A stretch of 64,000 nt of DNA from CAVQBP01 sp963710745 (GTDB lineage Bacteria; Bacteroidota; Ignavibacteria; Ignavibacteriales; Ignavibacteriaceae). Position 1 is the first letter of the stretch; each line of letters opens with the position of its first letter. The stretch covers positions 209,664-273,663 of the forward strand of contig CAVQBP010000023.1 in the NCBI GenBank assembly GCA_963710745.1, read 5' to 3'. Shown one piece after another: positions 28,280 through 37,530 of the stretch. The translations under genes were made by a program, and so were the position numbers. The notes beneath the pieces are model-generated. The model saw only the letters and a list, made by a program, of their open reading frames with translations, was not told where the DNA came from and did no database searches.

Positions 28280-28858
28280 TTCTTAAAAATAAAATTACCG
28301 GATTCTTAAATGGAAGATAAATAAACCATATCTATCCGCTAGTTGATTAAATCTAACTTTAATTCAGAATTATAGCAAGGTAAATTTCAGATAGTGAATA
28401 AACAAAAACCCGCTCCACGAATAAGCAGAGCGGGTACTCATTTTCCCTATTACTTAACTTTTGAGGGATGTTAAATATGGGACTCCAAAAAGTTAGATTC
28501 ATATCAATAAAAAATCAAGATTATGCATCACAGTCAGGGTATGAAATGAGTTACAGCATATGGAAAATATGTTTATAAAACATTGGCAGTAAAATCTTAA
28601 CTAAATAATATATTTTATTTAATTACAAACACTTACCGTATTTTATTTAATATTTCTTATTCGATTGAAATTATTTACCAAAACTCTAAACAGCATATTT
28701 ATTTGATTTTGTCCAATTTCAGGAAAAACTTTATTGGTTAATCGTTTCTTGTTAGAAAATCGAATATTATAAAATATTGCTCTGAGCGTGATCACTTTTA
28801 GTCAATTTTGTTGCGTAATAGAGTAAGGCATAAAAAAAAATTTTGAAAGGGCAAAGCT
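28280..28858. other. Intergenic region, no gene seen
   Basis: About 580 bp. It holds a strong terminator-like hairpin at 28408-28435 and, further right, the promoter region for the T9SS protein. A 47-codon minus-strand frame that runs through the hairpin is rejected as coding. Confidence 0.5.
28400..28435 (-). terminator. Terminator-like hairpin on the minus strand
   Basis: ACCCGCTC and GAGCGGGT form an 8-bp stem with a 12-base loop, followed on the minus strand by TTTTTG. Its polarity would end a leftward transcript, but no leftward gene is seen between it and 28859. The transcript it serves is therefore unknown. Confidence 0.6.
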
Positions 28859-31561
28859 ATGGATAGAATAAAAAAGCATCTATTTATTGTCGTTATATTT
28901 GTTTTCATTTTAAGTAATCTTCTTTATGGTCAGAACAAGCCTCCTTTTATTTCTGATTTCAGAGTTAATGAACAAGGCGGGAATTCGGTTAAAAATACTT
29001 CTAAAACCGCAATAAACGATAATAATATTTCTATGGTGGTATGGCACGATTACAGGGAGGGAACTTCCAATATTTATGCTCAGCTTATAAACGCAAATGG
29101 CGAATTAATTGGTAAAAATATAAAAGTAAATAATACAGAGAACGATGATGAGTATATTACACCGGATGTGGCCGTAAATGAAAATAATCAATTTTTAGTT
29201 GCCTGGTCTGACACGCGGGATGGATATAAAATCTATGGCCAGATTATCGATGAAGACGGTAATTTTGTTGGAGATAATTTTATTATCAGCGATGAAAATA
29301 TTTATGCATATCAAACTCAGCCTGCAATTGCGTCCAACGGCAAAGAATTTATTGTAGCCTGGCGTGACGGAAGAAATGGTTCATATTATGATATTTTTGC
29401 TCAGAAATTAGATCAGGAAGGAAATAAAATCGGTAATAATTTTATCGTAAATGCGGATTCACAGGCTGTTTCAAAATACAGCCCGGATGTAGCAATAAAA
29501 AAAGACAGCAGCTATATAGTAACTTGGTATTATTATAAAAACGGATTATATACTCCGGCATCAATTGTAAGAGATAAGAACAATCAGATCCTCTCTTCAC
29601 AAATTGAAGTTAGCGATTCAGGTTATAGTTCTGTTAATAATTATTATCCTCAAACGGCGGCAACAGATTCCGGATTTGTGATTGTGTGGTATAGAAATGT
29701 TAATAATCAATATAATATAATTGGTCAATTATTAAACTCAAAAGGAGAAAAGATTGACTCAAATTTTGTAATTAATGATGCGGATAATTCATACTGTTTT
29801 GCTCCCACGGCTGCATCGGATTCATCCGGAAATTTTGTTGTAACCTGGTATGACTATAGAAATAATTACGCCCAGGTTTATGCACAGAAATTTATAAACG
29901 ATACTATATCAGGTGCTAATTTTAAAATTTCTGAAGATGAATTAACCGGCTCCAAATCTTATGTATCCTGTGCAATTAATAATAATGATAATATGATTTC
30001 CGCCTGGCTGGATTATGGAGATCCGACGTTATATAGGATCATGTGCAGACTAATTGGTTCCAATGATCAGCCGGCTGCTTCCAGCATAATAGCTAGTTTA
30101 GATTCCCTTTCAAGTTCCGAAACCAATCCTTCTATTACAGTTATGAATGACGGAAGTTTTATTGTAGTCTGGACCGACACCAGGAGCAGAACTTATAAGA
30201 CCTATTTTCAGAGGTATGATGCAGAAGGTAATCCATTAGGAACCAATGTCAGTAATGATGATAATGGAACGCAGTTCGACCCTAGATTAGCCATGCTGAA
30301 AGACGGCAACTTTCTCTTAATATGGAGAGAATACTCACGAAATATATATAATCAATATGAAGTTTTGGGACAAAAGTATTTTAAAACCGGAGAGAAAATA
30401 GGAGATACTTTTATTATTTCTTCAATTAATAGAAGAGGAGATGTAAGCAATCCCGATATATGTTCAAACAGCAATGGTGATTATGTAGTAACATGGCAGA
30501 AAAGATACGGCACTATATATTCAATAGCTGCTGAGAAATTTGATAATGACGGTAATATAGTTAAGAATAATTTCCTTGTAACAAATGACACTACTTCGTA
30601 TAAATACAGACCAAAAGCAGGTATTGATTCACTCGGCAATTTTGCAATTACTTACTATAGTTATAAAAATAATAATTATGATATTTTTCTGCATCGATAT
30701 AACAGTTCAGGAGAAGAACTGGATTCAGGAATAGTTGTTAATGATGACAAAACCAACTCTACTCAATACTACCCTGATATATCTGTTAATCCCGCAGGAG
30801 ATTGTATTGTTGCATGGTATGATTATAGAACTACTAACGGTGTATATTTCCAGAAATATAAAAATATCGGTTCAGCCGATTCATTTGAAAAAATAGATTC
30901 GAATATGGCAGTTGCAGACTATGTTATTTCAAATTGCACACCGGCAGTCAGCCTGCAGGATAACGGGGAATTTGCTATTTCATGGACTGAATGGAATGGT
31001 TCAGTAACCGGTTCATTTAATAATTTGAAATTCAGGATATACAATTCTGATTTATCCCCTCTTACAGAAATAATGGATGCAACAATTTCACAGGTAAGAG
31101 ATCAAATAAACCAGGATATTGTTTTTAAAGACAATAAAATTTTCAATGTATGGGAGGATAATCATGAACCTGGAGTGGGATATGATATCTGGGCTAATGT
31201 ATATAATTTTGATTATTTAGTTACGGATGTAAATAATAAGGCAAACAATACACCAACAATTTTTAAGCTTTCTCAGAATTATCCCAATCCCTTTAACCCT
31301 GCAACAACAATACAATATGCAGTTCCGTCAGAGATGGGGCATCCCGATAAGTCGGGACAAGTTACCTCGTCTCTACAGCAAGTGGAATTAAAAGTTTTTG
31401 ATATTCTTGGAAGAGAAGTAGCTACTTTAGTTAATCAAAGACAAAATCCTGGACAATACCAGGTAACTTTTAATGCAGGAAATTTAGCAAGCGGAGCTTA
31501 TTTTTATAGATTGAGGGTAGGTGATTTTGTAAAAGTAAATAAAATGTTATTGCTGAAGTAA
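28859..31561 (+). CDS. T9SS-secreted repeat protein
   Basis: A 900-residue exported protein with a signal peptide (ending near LLYGQ). About a dozen repeats of roughly 50 residues follow, each with a VxWxDxR-type core (VVWHDYREGTSNIYAQ, VAWSDTRDGYKIYGQ, VAWRDGRNGSYYDIFAQ), consistent with a beta-propeller or beta-solenoid. The C-terminal 85 residues are a type A T9SS sorting domain: NYPNPFNPATTIQYAVP, VFDILGREVATLVN, and a final KVNKMLLLK. So it is exported across the outer membrane and anchored or released. A 43-bp palindromic repeat is inserted in frame within the sorting domain. The ligand is unknown. Confidence 0.9.
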   Translation: MDRIKKHLFIVVIFVFILSNLLYGQNKPPFISDFRVNEQGGNSVKNTSKTAINDNNISMVVWHDYREGTSNIYAQLINANGELIGKNIKVNNTENDDEYITPDVAVNENNQFLVAWSDTRDGYKIYGQIIDEDGNFVGDNFIISDENIYAYQTQPAIASNGKEFIVAWRDGRNGSYYDIFAQKLDQEGNKIGNNFIVNADSQAVSKYSPDVAIKKDSSYIVTWYYYKNGLYTPASIVRDKNNQILSSQIEVSDSGYSSVNNYYPQTAATDSGFVIVWYRNVNNQYNIIGQLLNSKGEKIDSNFVINDADNSYCFAPTAASDSSGNFVVTWYDYRNNYAQVYAQKFINDTISGANFKISEDELTGSKSYVSCAINNNDNMISAWLDYGDPTLYRIMCRLIGSNDQPAASSIIASLDSLSSSETNPSITVMNDGSFIVVWTDTRSRTYKTYFQRYDAEGNPLGTNVSNDDNGTQFDPRLAMLKDGNFLLIWREYSRNIYNQYEVLGQKYFKTGEKIGDTFIISSINRRGDVSNPDICSNSNGDYVVTWQKRYGTIYSIAAEKFDNDGNIVKNNFLVTNDTTSYKYRPKAGIDSLGNFAITYYSYKNNNYDIFLHRYNSSGEELDSGIVVNDDKTNSTQYYPDISVNPAGDCIVAWYDYRTTNGVYFQKYKNIGSADSFEKIDSNMAVADYVISNCTPAVSLQDNGEFAISWTEWNGSVTGSFNNLKFRIYNSDLSPLTEIMDATISQVRDQINQDIVFKDNKIFNVWEDNHEPGVGYDIWANVYNFDYLVTDVNNKANNTPTIFKLSQNYPNPFNPATTIQYAVPSEMGHPDKSGQVTSSLQQVELKVFDILGREVATLVNQRQNPGQYQVTFNAGNLASGAYFYRLRVGDFVKVNKMLLLK
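31331..31373. repeat. Palindromic repeat inserted in frame in a T9SS sorting domain
   Basis: Nested palindrome. The outer arms GAGATGGGG and CCTCGTCTC are imperfect; the inner arms TCCCGA and TCGGGA are perfect. It encodes the residues EMGHPDKSGQVTSSL, which interrupt the otherwise conserved step from IQYAVPS to LKVFDILGREV. A related palindrome lies 290 bp downstream. Confidence 0.7.
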
Positions 31562-31650
31562 AAATTATCTGGCATAGACTATTTGTTATTTTGAAATTCA
31601 TCAGGATACTTGTTTAAAATTCAATCTCCCTTCTTGATAATTATAAATAT

Positions 31651-31701
31651 CATACCTGCAGTTTGCAGAGACGGGGCATACCCCTCTCTGCATAAGGTAT
31701 G
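31651..31701. repeat. Large palindromic element between convergent genes
   Basis: Outer arms CATACC and GGTATG enclose TGCAGAGACGGGG and CCCCTCTCTGCA (one mismatch). It lies between two convergent genes and may serve as a terminator. The GAGACGGGG core is nearly identical to the outer arm of the element at 31331, so the two belong to one dispersed family. Confidence 0.65.
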
Positions 31702-31728
31702 AATTATTTAAATAATTTCTTTTAGCCG

Positions 31729-32694
31729 CTATTCAACAGTTACCACCAATTTCCCTTTATGTTCACCTTTACCAAAAATCTTCAGAGCTTCCGGAACTTC
31801 TTCTAACTTAAAAGAACCGTCTATAACAGGTTTTAATTTACCTGATTCAAAAAGTTCGGTTAAATAGTTTAAATCTTTATTTTGTTTCAGGACAACAATA
31901 TATATTTTCTTTTTTTTACTAAACTTAATAAACGGCTTCAAGATAAGTGCTTGTAAAAGACGGACTGTTGAACCTCCTACAGTAACATAAATTCCGTTAG
32001 GTTTTAATGATCTGCAGTATTTGAAAATTGAACGATTGGTTTTAACATCGAGGATTAAATCATAACTTTTACCGTTTTTTGTAAAATCTTCTTTTGTATA
32101 ATCAATAATCTGATCAAAACCTAAAGAGCGCATTAACTCTAATTTTTCTGTACTGTCAACGCCTGTAATTTCAACATTATACAGTTTGGCAATCTGTACT
32201 CCTAAGGTACCGACACCACCACCTGCACCATTAATCAAAAGTTTTTGTCCGCGTTTAATGTTCCCTTTATCGATTAATCCTTGTATTGCCAGAGACCCGG
32301 CCTGAGGTATAGCCGCCGCTTCTTCAAATGTCATTTTAGGTAACTTAAATGCGAGCATATTTTCATTGGCACAGACATACTCGGCAAAACCACCCCACTT
32401 ACCGCTTAAGTCGCCGAATACTTCATCCCCGGGTTTAAACTTGTTTACATTTTTACCGACTGCTTCAATCCTGCCTGCTATATCTGAACCGAGTATTTTT
32501 TTATTTGGTTTTAATAAACCGTTTATCAAACGGTTTACAAATGGAATCCCCAGAAGCAGCTGCCAGTCCCAATCATTAATTGACACTGCATCTACTTTTA
32601 CCAGTACTTCATTGTCTTTGGGTACAGGTTTTTTAGCTTCTTTAAATTGAAGGAGATCAGGAGAGCCGTAATTTTCATAAACAACTGCTTTCAT
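31729..32694 (-). CDS. Zinc-independent MDR oxidoreductase (quinone reductase-like)
   Basis: About 321 residues of the medium-chain dehydrogenase family: VDAVSINDWDW, LGSDIAGRIEAVG near residue 65, and the nucleotide-binding Rossmann motif INGAGGGVGTLGVQIAKL. The zinc-ligand Cys set is absent, as in NAD(P)H:quinone oxidoreductases. The ATG at 32694 is preferred to an upstream GTG. It is a close paralogue of the next gene upstream and is likely co-transcribed with it. Confidence 0.87.
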   Translation of the reverse strand: MKAVVYENYGSPDLLQFKEAKKPVPKDNEVLVKVDAVSINDWDWQLLLGIPFVNRLINGLLKPNKKILGSDIAGRIEAVGKNVNKFKPGDEVFGDLSGKWGGFAEYVCANENMLAFKLPKMTFEEAAAIPQAGSLAIQGLIDKGNIKRGQKLLINGAGGGVGTLGVQIAKLYNVEITGVDSTEKLELMRSLGFDQIIDYTKEDFTKNGKSYDLILDVKTNRSIFKYCRSLKPNGIYVTVGGSTVRLLQALILKPFIKFSKKKKIYIVVLKQNKDLNYLTELFESGKLKPVIDGSFKLEEVPEALKIFGKGEHKGKLVVTVE

Positions 32695-32711
32695 AAGCAC
32701 TTCAGGTTTTC

Positions 32712-33692
32712 TTAGATTTCTTCATCCTGTTTGACAGTTATTACCACATTTCCTTTTTTATGACCTTTATCAACATAAGAATGAGCCTCTGCAATTTGTT
32801 CTAATGAAAAAGTCTTATCAATAACTGCGTTTATCTTTCCTGATTCAATAAGTTCTTTTATCAATCCCAAATCTTTAGCTTTATCCCCGGCTGATCTTAA
32901 ACCGGTAAATGCTATTTGCGCTTTTTTTGTCCCTATTTTTGATGTCCATAACATTTGAAGAAGAATTGCTGTGCTTATAACTGCAGTAAGAAAGATACCA
33001 TTTTTAAGTAACGAATTTTTACAATCCGCAAAAGAATTTTTTCCTACAGTATCGAAAATAATATCATATTTTTCGCCGTTTTTTATAAAATTTTCTTTGG
33101 TATAATCAATAACTTTATCTGCTCCAATAGATTTTACCATTTCTAAATTAGATGTACTGCAGACTCCGGTAACTTCCGCACCAAAATACTTTCCGAACTG
33201 TACAGCATAACTTCCCACAGCACCTGAGGCTCCTATTATAAGTGCTTTTTGATCTTTTTTTATCCTGCCATTATCCCTGAGAAAAGGAAGGGCAGTTAAA
33301 GTACCGTAAGGAACTGCTGCAGCTTCATTAAAATCGATATTTGTCGGTTTTACAGCAACAGCACTGTCTTCCGGTATACAGATATATTCACAATGAGTTC
33401 CTTCATAAGCCCCGAAGACATAATCACCGGCTTTAAATAATTTTACATCTTTTCCAACACCTTCAATTTCTCCGGAAAACTCGGCACCGGGAATTTGTTT
33501 TTTAGGTTTTGTTACACCTGTTGCAAGTCTTGCAAAGAATTGATTACCCTGCCTGAAGATTGAATCGACTGCAGTTACGGTGGTAGCATATATTTTAATC
33601 AACACTTCTTTGTCTTTGGGAACAGGTTTTTCAATTTCTTTTATTTCAAGAACATCCGGTGAGCCATATTTTGCGTAAACAACAGCTTTCAT
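32712..33692 (-). CDS. Zinc-independent MDR oxidoreductase (quinone reductase-like)
   Basis: 326 residues with the same layout as its downstream paralogue: IPGAEFSGEIEGVG, AAAVPYGTLTALPFL, and the Rossmann motif IIGASGAVGSYAVQFGK. No structural-zinc cysteines. It probably reduces quinones or enones with NADPH. Tandem duplication is likely. It lies downstream of a DUF4386-like gene in the same direction. Confidence 0.87.
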   Translation of the reverse strand: MKAVVYAKYGSPDVLEIKEIEKPVPKDKEVLIKIYATTVTAVDSIFRQGNQFFARLATGVTKPKKQIPGAEFSGEIEGVGKDVKLFKAGDYVFGAYEGTHCEYICIPEDSAVAVKPTNIDFNEAAAVPYGTLTALPFLRDNGRIKKDQKALIIGASGAVGSYAVQFGKYFGAEVTGVCSTSNLEMVKSIGADKVIDYTKENFIKNGEKYDIIFDTVGKNSFADCKNSLLKNGIFLTAVISTAILLQMLWTSKIGTKKAQIAFTGLRSAGDKAKDLGLIKELIESGKINAVIDKTFSLEQIAEAHSYVDKGHKKGNVVITVKQDEEI

Positions 33693-33733
33693 TTAGTTTC
33701 CTGTTTAATGAAAAAAAAGATTTATCTTTAATG

Positions 33734-34441
33734 TTAATTACTTTCTATTGCTTCCTGCTTTTCACTTCGAACTCCCTTAATTAAAAGCCAGAAAGTTAAT
33801 GATAATTCTCCGATTCCGGCAGATAAACCGACTATCCATTGCAGAATTTCTTTATGCCCGGGAACAAGGAAATTACCAAAACTATCCGTTAAATAACTTA
33901 TTGATGCAATTATCATTAAAATGCCTAAAACTCCCGGGAACAAATCAGATTTATATAATAGATAGCCCAGTATAAAACAATGTACTCCGAAAAATGCTCC
34001 GGCGATGAGATATCCTATATTATGCATATTGAGAAATAAGAGAACCATTGCCTGCAGCTGACCTGCTTCAAACACTTTCAAATATCCTGCACCGCTCAGA
34101 AGAGACAGGGCAATAAAATGATTGAGTAAATTAACACTTGCTATAGCCGGGTGCGCCAGCAGCCTGAAAGAAGCAGCCAGCAGTGAAAGTGTTTTACTTA
34201 CCGGTCTCAACAGTACATATAAAAGTATTGAAACTGCAGCATCGCAAAGAAAGGCAACTAAATCACTGACAAATCCGACTCTGAAGAGCCATTCTGAATT
34301 CACAATATTATCGGCTGTCGCCGCAGCATTACCCTGAACAATAATACTTGAACGGACGAACCCCTCACTGAAACCTGCACATATTATAATAATTAAGTAA
34401 AGAGCTCCTGTTATTCTCGCCGTCTTTTTTAGTGAATGCAT
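33734..34441 (-). CDS. DUF4386-like integral membrane protein
   Basis: A 235-residue protein with about six membrane segments. The N-terminal KKTARITGALYLIIIICAGF and the later FGVHCFILGYLLYKS match the DUF4386 family of unknown function. It is first in an operon with the two MDR oxidoreductases. Such genes often travel with short- or medium-chain dehydrogenases, but no role is known. Confidence 0.75.
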   Translation of the reverse strand: MHSLKKTARITGALYLIIIICAGFSEGFVRSSIIVQGNAAATADNIVNSEWLFRVGFVSDLVAFLCDAAVSILLYVLLRPVSKTLSLLAASFRLLAHPAIASVNLLNHFIALSLLSGAGYLKVFEAGQLQAMVLLFLNMHNIGYLIAGAFFGVHCFILGYLLYKSDLFPGVLGILMIIASISYLTDSFGNFLVPGHKEILQWIVGLSAGIGELSLTFWLLIKGVRSEKQEAIESN

Positions 34442-34872
34442 TTTACTCCTAAATGTATTATGAGTTAATTTCTCTTATGAGTTTATGTTAACTTTAAAGT
34501 AGGTGACCTATCATTCCAATTCATAAAGATCTTATTTAGCAGTTATTTTTATACTTTTTCTTAGGTTCATATTGCTGGATCAGCCTGACTGCTGGCGTAC
34601 CGAATGCAGTATTGCCGATTTAATTTTCAATATTATCTTTTTTTGCTTTTTAAAAAGATAACTCACCTCATTTAAATTGAGAAAACATTAATTAAAAATT
34701 AGAATTTATTTTATTATTAAACCGGCTAAACTCTCTCTATCCTCTTAAAAAGCTTAGCTTCAGGACCCGCAAATAAATTGGAAGTTTATGGAATATTGTA
34801 TGAGTAATTTAAAACTTTATCATTTAATTCTCAATGTGGGTATTAAAATATAAAAGAATATTCGAATTATTA
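34442..34872. other. Intergenic region, no gene seen
   Basis: About 430 bp between two leftward operons. It contains promoter space for the DUF4386 operon. I see no conserved RNA or long palindrome. Confidence 0.5.
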
Positions 34873-35262
34873 TCAGCGGGACTGCTCTTCCTTCATCTCA
34901 AAAAGATTTCCATCGAAATCAGAAATAAAAGTAACAACACCTGTCCCCTTCGGTACTTCTGCAACTTTTAAACCGGCTTTTCTGCAATTATCAACAATAT
35001 TTCTTAAGTCATTTACCTGCAAACAACTGTGCGTAATCTGTTTATCCGGGACTTTGAATTTTTCGTAAATTAAAATCTCGTAATGAATATCCTCATTCTT
35101 ATAATTAATTATTAAAAGCTCTTCACTAATACCGAAGATAGCAAGAGTCATTTCCTTATTAAGAAATTTCGGCACTGATTTTTTGAGACCCAGTATATTT
35201 ACAAAAAAGCGGTCTGCATTATCTTCACTGGCTGCCCCAAGACCTGTATGGACAAATTTCAT
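34873..35262 (-). CDS. VOC (glyoxalase/bleomycin-resistance fold) protein
   Basis: A 129-residue single-domain VOC protein: FVHTGLGAASEDNADRFF, then ITHSCLQVNDL and FISDFDGNLFEMKE with the usual metal-ligand positions (His and Glu). It is probably a small isomerase, epimerase or dioxygenase. It lies 12 bp after the Zn-dehydrogenase gene and belongs to the lsrF operon. Confidence 0.83.
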   Translation of the reverse strand: MKFVHTGLGAASEDNADRFFVNILGLKKSVPKFLNKEMTLAIFGISEELLIINYKNEDIHYEILIYEKFKVPDKQITHSCLQVNDLRNIVDNCRKAGLKVAEVPKGTGVVTFISDFDGNLFEMKEEQSR

Positions 35263-35274
35263 TAATTATTCGTT

Positions 35275-36291
35275 TTAATTTTCATTAGGTTTAATAATAA
35301 CTTTAAGCGATTCGTTTCCATCCATTACCATTTTAAATCCTTTGGCCGTATCTTTTAGCGGAAGCCTGTGAGTAATAAGATCATCAACCACCATGTCCCT
35401 ATTTTTTATAAGGTTCATGGAATCTTCAATATCAGGCGGTCCGCAGTAATAAGAAGTAATAATCCGGATTTCTTTTCTCCAGAAATCGTTAACCGGTACG
35501 ATAACATCCTTTTCAGGACCAGGAACTGTAAACAAAACAATAACACCGCCCATATCAATAGTATTCCATGCTTCCTTGAACGCAGCCATTGCAGATGTTG
35601 TAATAATAACAGCATCAGCTTTCTTGCCATTAAAGCTGATTAACTCTTTAAGAACATCTGTACCAGCATCGATAGTATGATCTGCCCCGAAACTTTTTGC
35701 CAGTTCAAGTCTTTTTTTATTAATATCTGTTAAAACTACTTTTAAGTTTTTATGTTTGGCAAGTTTTAAATTCAAAAGTCCGGACATACCAGCACCAAGG
35801 ATAAGAAGAGAGTCTCCTTCCTGAAGAGCGGCTAACCGCTGAGCTCTTACAACACATGCCAGCGGTTCAATAAAAGTTGATTGATCATAGTTGATATTAT
35901 CAGGCAGCAGATAAGATCCATTTTGGACCAGTTCTTTAGGCACAAGGATATATTCGGCGTATCCGCCCGGAAGCCTGTCCTTAAAGCTGGTGCATTGCGG
36001 GTAATGCCCCTTCAGGCAGTAGCTGCATTTAAGACAAGGAACTTTGGGTGCTATAAAAAGTCTGTCTCCTGTTTTAAATTTTTTAACTCCCTCACCGGTT
36101 TCCACCACATCGACACCTACCTCATGCCCCTGAACCAGCGGAGCTCTTGGAAGACGGTACCATTCAACGATATCACTGCCGCAAATTCCGCATGAGTTAA
36201 CCTTTACAAGCATTTCACCCGGACCGGGAGAAGGAGTAGGAATTTCCTCCAGCCGTATATCATTGTTGTTATACCACATGGATACTTTCAT
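35275..36291 (-). CDS. Zinc-dependent MDR alcohol/polyol dehydrogenase
   Basis: 338 residues. Catalytic zinc site CGICGSD and GHEVGVDV; structural zinc cysteines in APKVPCLKCSYCLKGHYPQC; Rossmann motif ILGAGMSGLLNLKLAK. It is similar to sorbitol or threonine dehydrogenases. A GAGGAG ribosome-binding site precedes the ATG. It lies 62 bp after the lsrF-like gene, suggesting that the two act on the same small sugar or keto compound. Confidence 0.88.
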   Translation of the reverse strand: MKVSMWYNNNDIRLEEIPTPSPGPGEMLVKVNSCGICGSDIVEWYRLPRAPLVQGHEVGVDVVETGEGVKKFKTGDRLFIAPKVPCLKCSYCLKGHYPQCTSFKDRLPGGYAEYILVPKELVQNGSYLLPDNINYDQSTFIEPLACVVRAQRLAALQEGDSLLILGAGMSGLLNLKLAKHKNLKVVLTDINKKRLELAKSFGADHTIDAGTDVLKELISFNGKKADAVIITTSAMAAFKEAWNTIDMGGVIVLFTVPGPEKDVIVPVNDFWRKEIRIITSYYCGPPDIEDSMNLIKNRDMVVDDLITHRLPLKDTAKGFKMVMDGNESLKVIIKPNEN

Positions 36292-36353
36292 ATTCTCCTC
36301 ACTTTCAATTTGAGAATTGAATCTCCCAGAAATATTAAATTCTTTATGATTTC

Positions 36354-37229
36354 TTATTCTTTTAAATCATTATAGAATTCAAAAGCCTTTTCAGGAGTTT
36401 CATTATTATGAACGACTTCCCTTACTGCCTGTATCATTGCAACAGGCGATTCTGCCTGAAATATATTCCTCCCCATATCAACTCCGGCCGCACCCTGCTG
36501 TATCGCATTATAAGCCATTTTTAAAGCATCAGGTTCGGGTATTTTTTTACCGCCGGCAATTACAATCGGAACGGGACATGAAGCAGTAACAGTTTCAAAA
36601 TCTTCAGGGACATAATATGTTTTAACATAATGTGCTCCTAGTTCGGCACAGATACGTGTAGCTAATCTGAAATATTTTGCATCGCGTACCATATCTTTTC
36701 CAACAGCGGTTACTGCAAGTGTAGGAATACCGTGCCGTGTTCCCAGATCGACCATTTTTGTCATACTAATAATTGATTCGCGTTCATGTTCACCGCCGAT
36801 AAAAACCTGTACTGCCATTGCCGAAGCATTCAGACGTACAGCGTCTTCAATATCCACAGCTAAAGATTCATTGGAAAGCTCTTTGAGTATACTTGTTCCG
36901 CCGGAAACTCTTAATACAATGGACTTTTGTGTATCGGGAGGAATAATACTTCTTAAAATACCGCGTGTCAGCATTAAAGTATCTGCATATTTTTCTAACG
37001 GCAGGATATTTACATCTATTCTTTCAAGACCTGTAGTGGGTCCCTGAAAGTAGCCATGGTCAATTGCCAGCATTACTGTTCTACCGCTGACAGGATTGAA
37101 TATTCTGCCCAGCCTGTTTTTCATTCCCCAGTCAAGTGAGTTTGAGCCTTTTAAGAAAAAACTTTTAGATGTCTGCGGAATATCCGTGTAATATTTTTTA
37201 GCTTCATTATTTCCATTAACATCCGGCAT
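36354..37229 (-). CDS. lsrF: LsrF-like thiolase/aldolase (DeoC/FbaB superfamily)
   Basis: A 291-residue protein, the same length as E. coli LsrF and matching it along its length (RIFNPVSGRTVMLAIDHGYF, GPTTGLERIDVNILPL, VPIVIAGGKKIPEPDAL, GVDMGRNIFQAESPVAM). LsrF transfers the acetyl group of phospho-AI-2 degradation product to CoA. No lsrACDBK or lsrG is here; the neighbours are a Zn-dehydrogenase and a VOC protein, so the real substrate may differ. A strong AAGGAG ribosome-binding site is present. Confidence 0.85.
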   Translation of the reverse strand: MPDVNGNNEAKKYYTDIPQTSKSFFLKGSNSLDWGMKNRLGRIFNPVSGRTVMLAIDHGYFQGPTTGLERIDVNILPLEKYADTLMLTRGILRSIIPPDTQKSIVLRVSGGTSILKELSNESLAVDIEDAVRLNASAMAVQVFIGGEHERESIISMTKMVDLGTRHGIPTLAVTAVGKDMVRDAKYFRLATRICAELGAHYVKTYYVPEDFETVTASCPVPIVIAGGKKIPEPDALKMAYNAIQQGAAGVDMGRNIFQAESPVAMIQAVREVVHNNETPEKAFEFYNDLKE

Positions 37230-37530
37230 TATAAATCTCCTTATTTATATATTTTAAAGTTATTTTATATCGCTTATCAACGCTGCGTTATAATAATTTA
37301 TTATTATTTCCGTTTAAGATAGAATAGAAATATCGCCCACTTTTTATTAAAATCAACCCAAATTTAATAAAAATATTTTTTCAATTGAATTTTAGAAAAA
37401 GGAAAAATTCAAAAAAAGAATTTTTAAAGACTGAATATATTTTTTACCATTTCTTTTGCAGAATGATTTTCAGGATTTATTGTTGTGAAATAAAAATATT
37501 TTTATATTATTATCATTACAAATCTAACTT
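37230..37530. other. Divergent intergenic region, no gene seen
   Basis: About 300 bp, very AT-rich, holding promoters for the leftward lsrF operon and the rightward phospholipase-like gene. No clear operator is visible. Confidence 0.5.

Noticed and set aside
28340..28480. 47-codon minus-strand frame running through the terminator-like hairpin.
   Set aside because: A coding frame across a strong terminator stem is unlikely, and no ribosome-binding site or conserved feature is seen.
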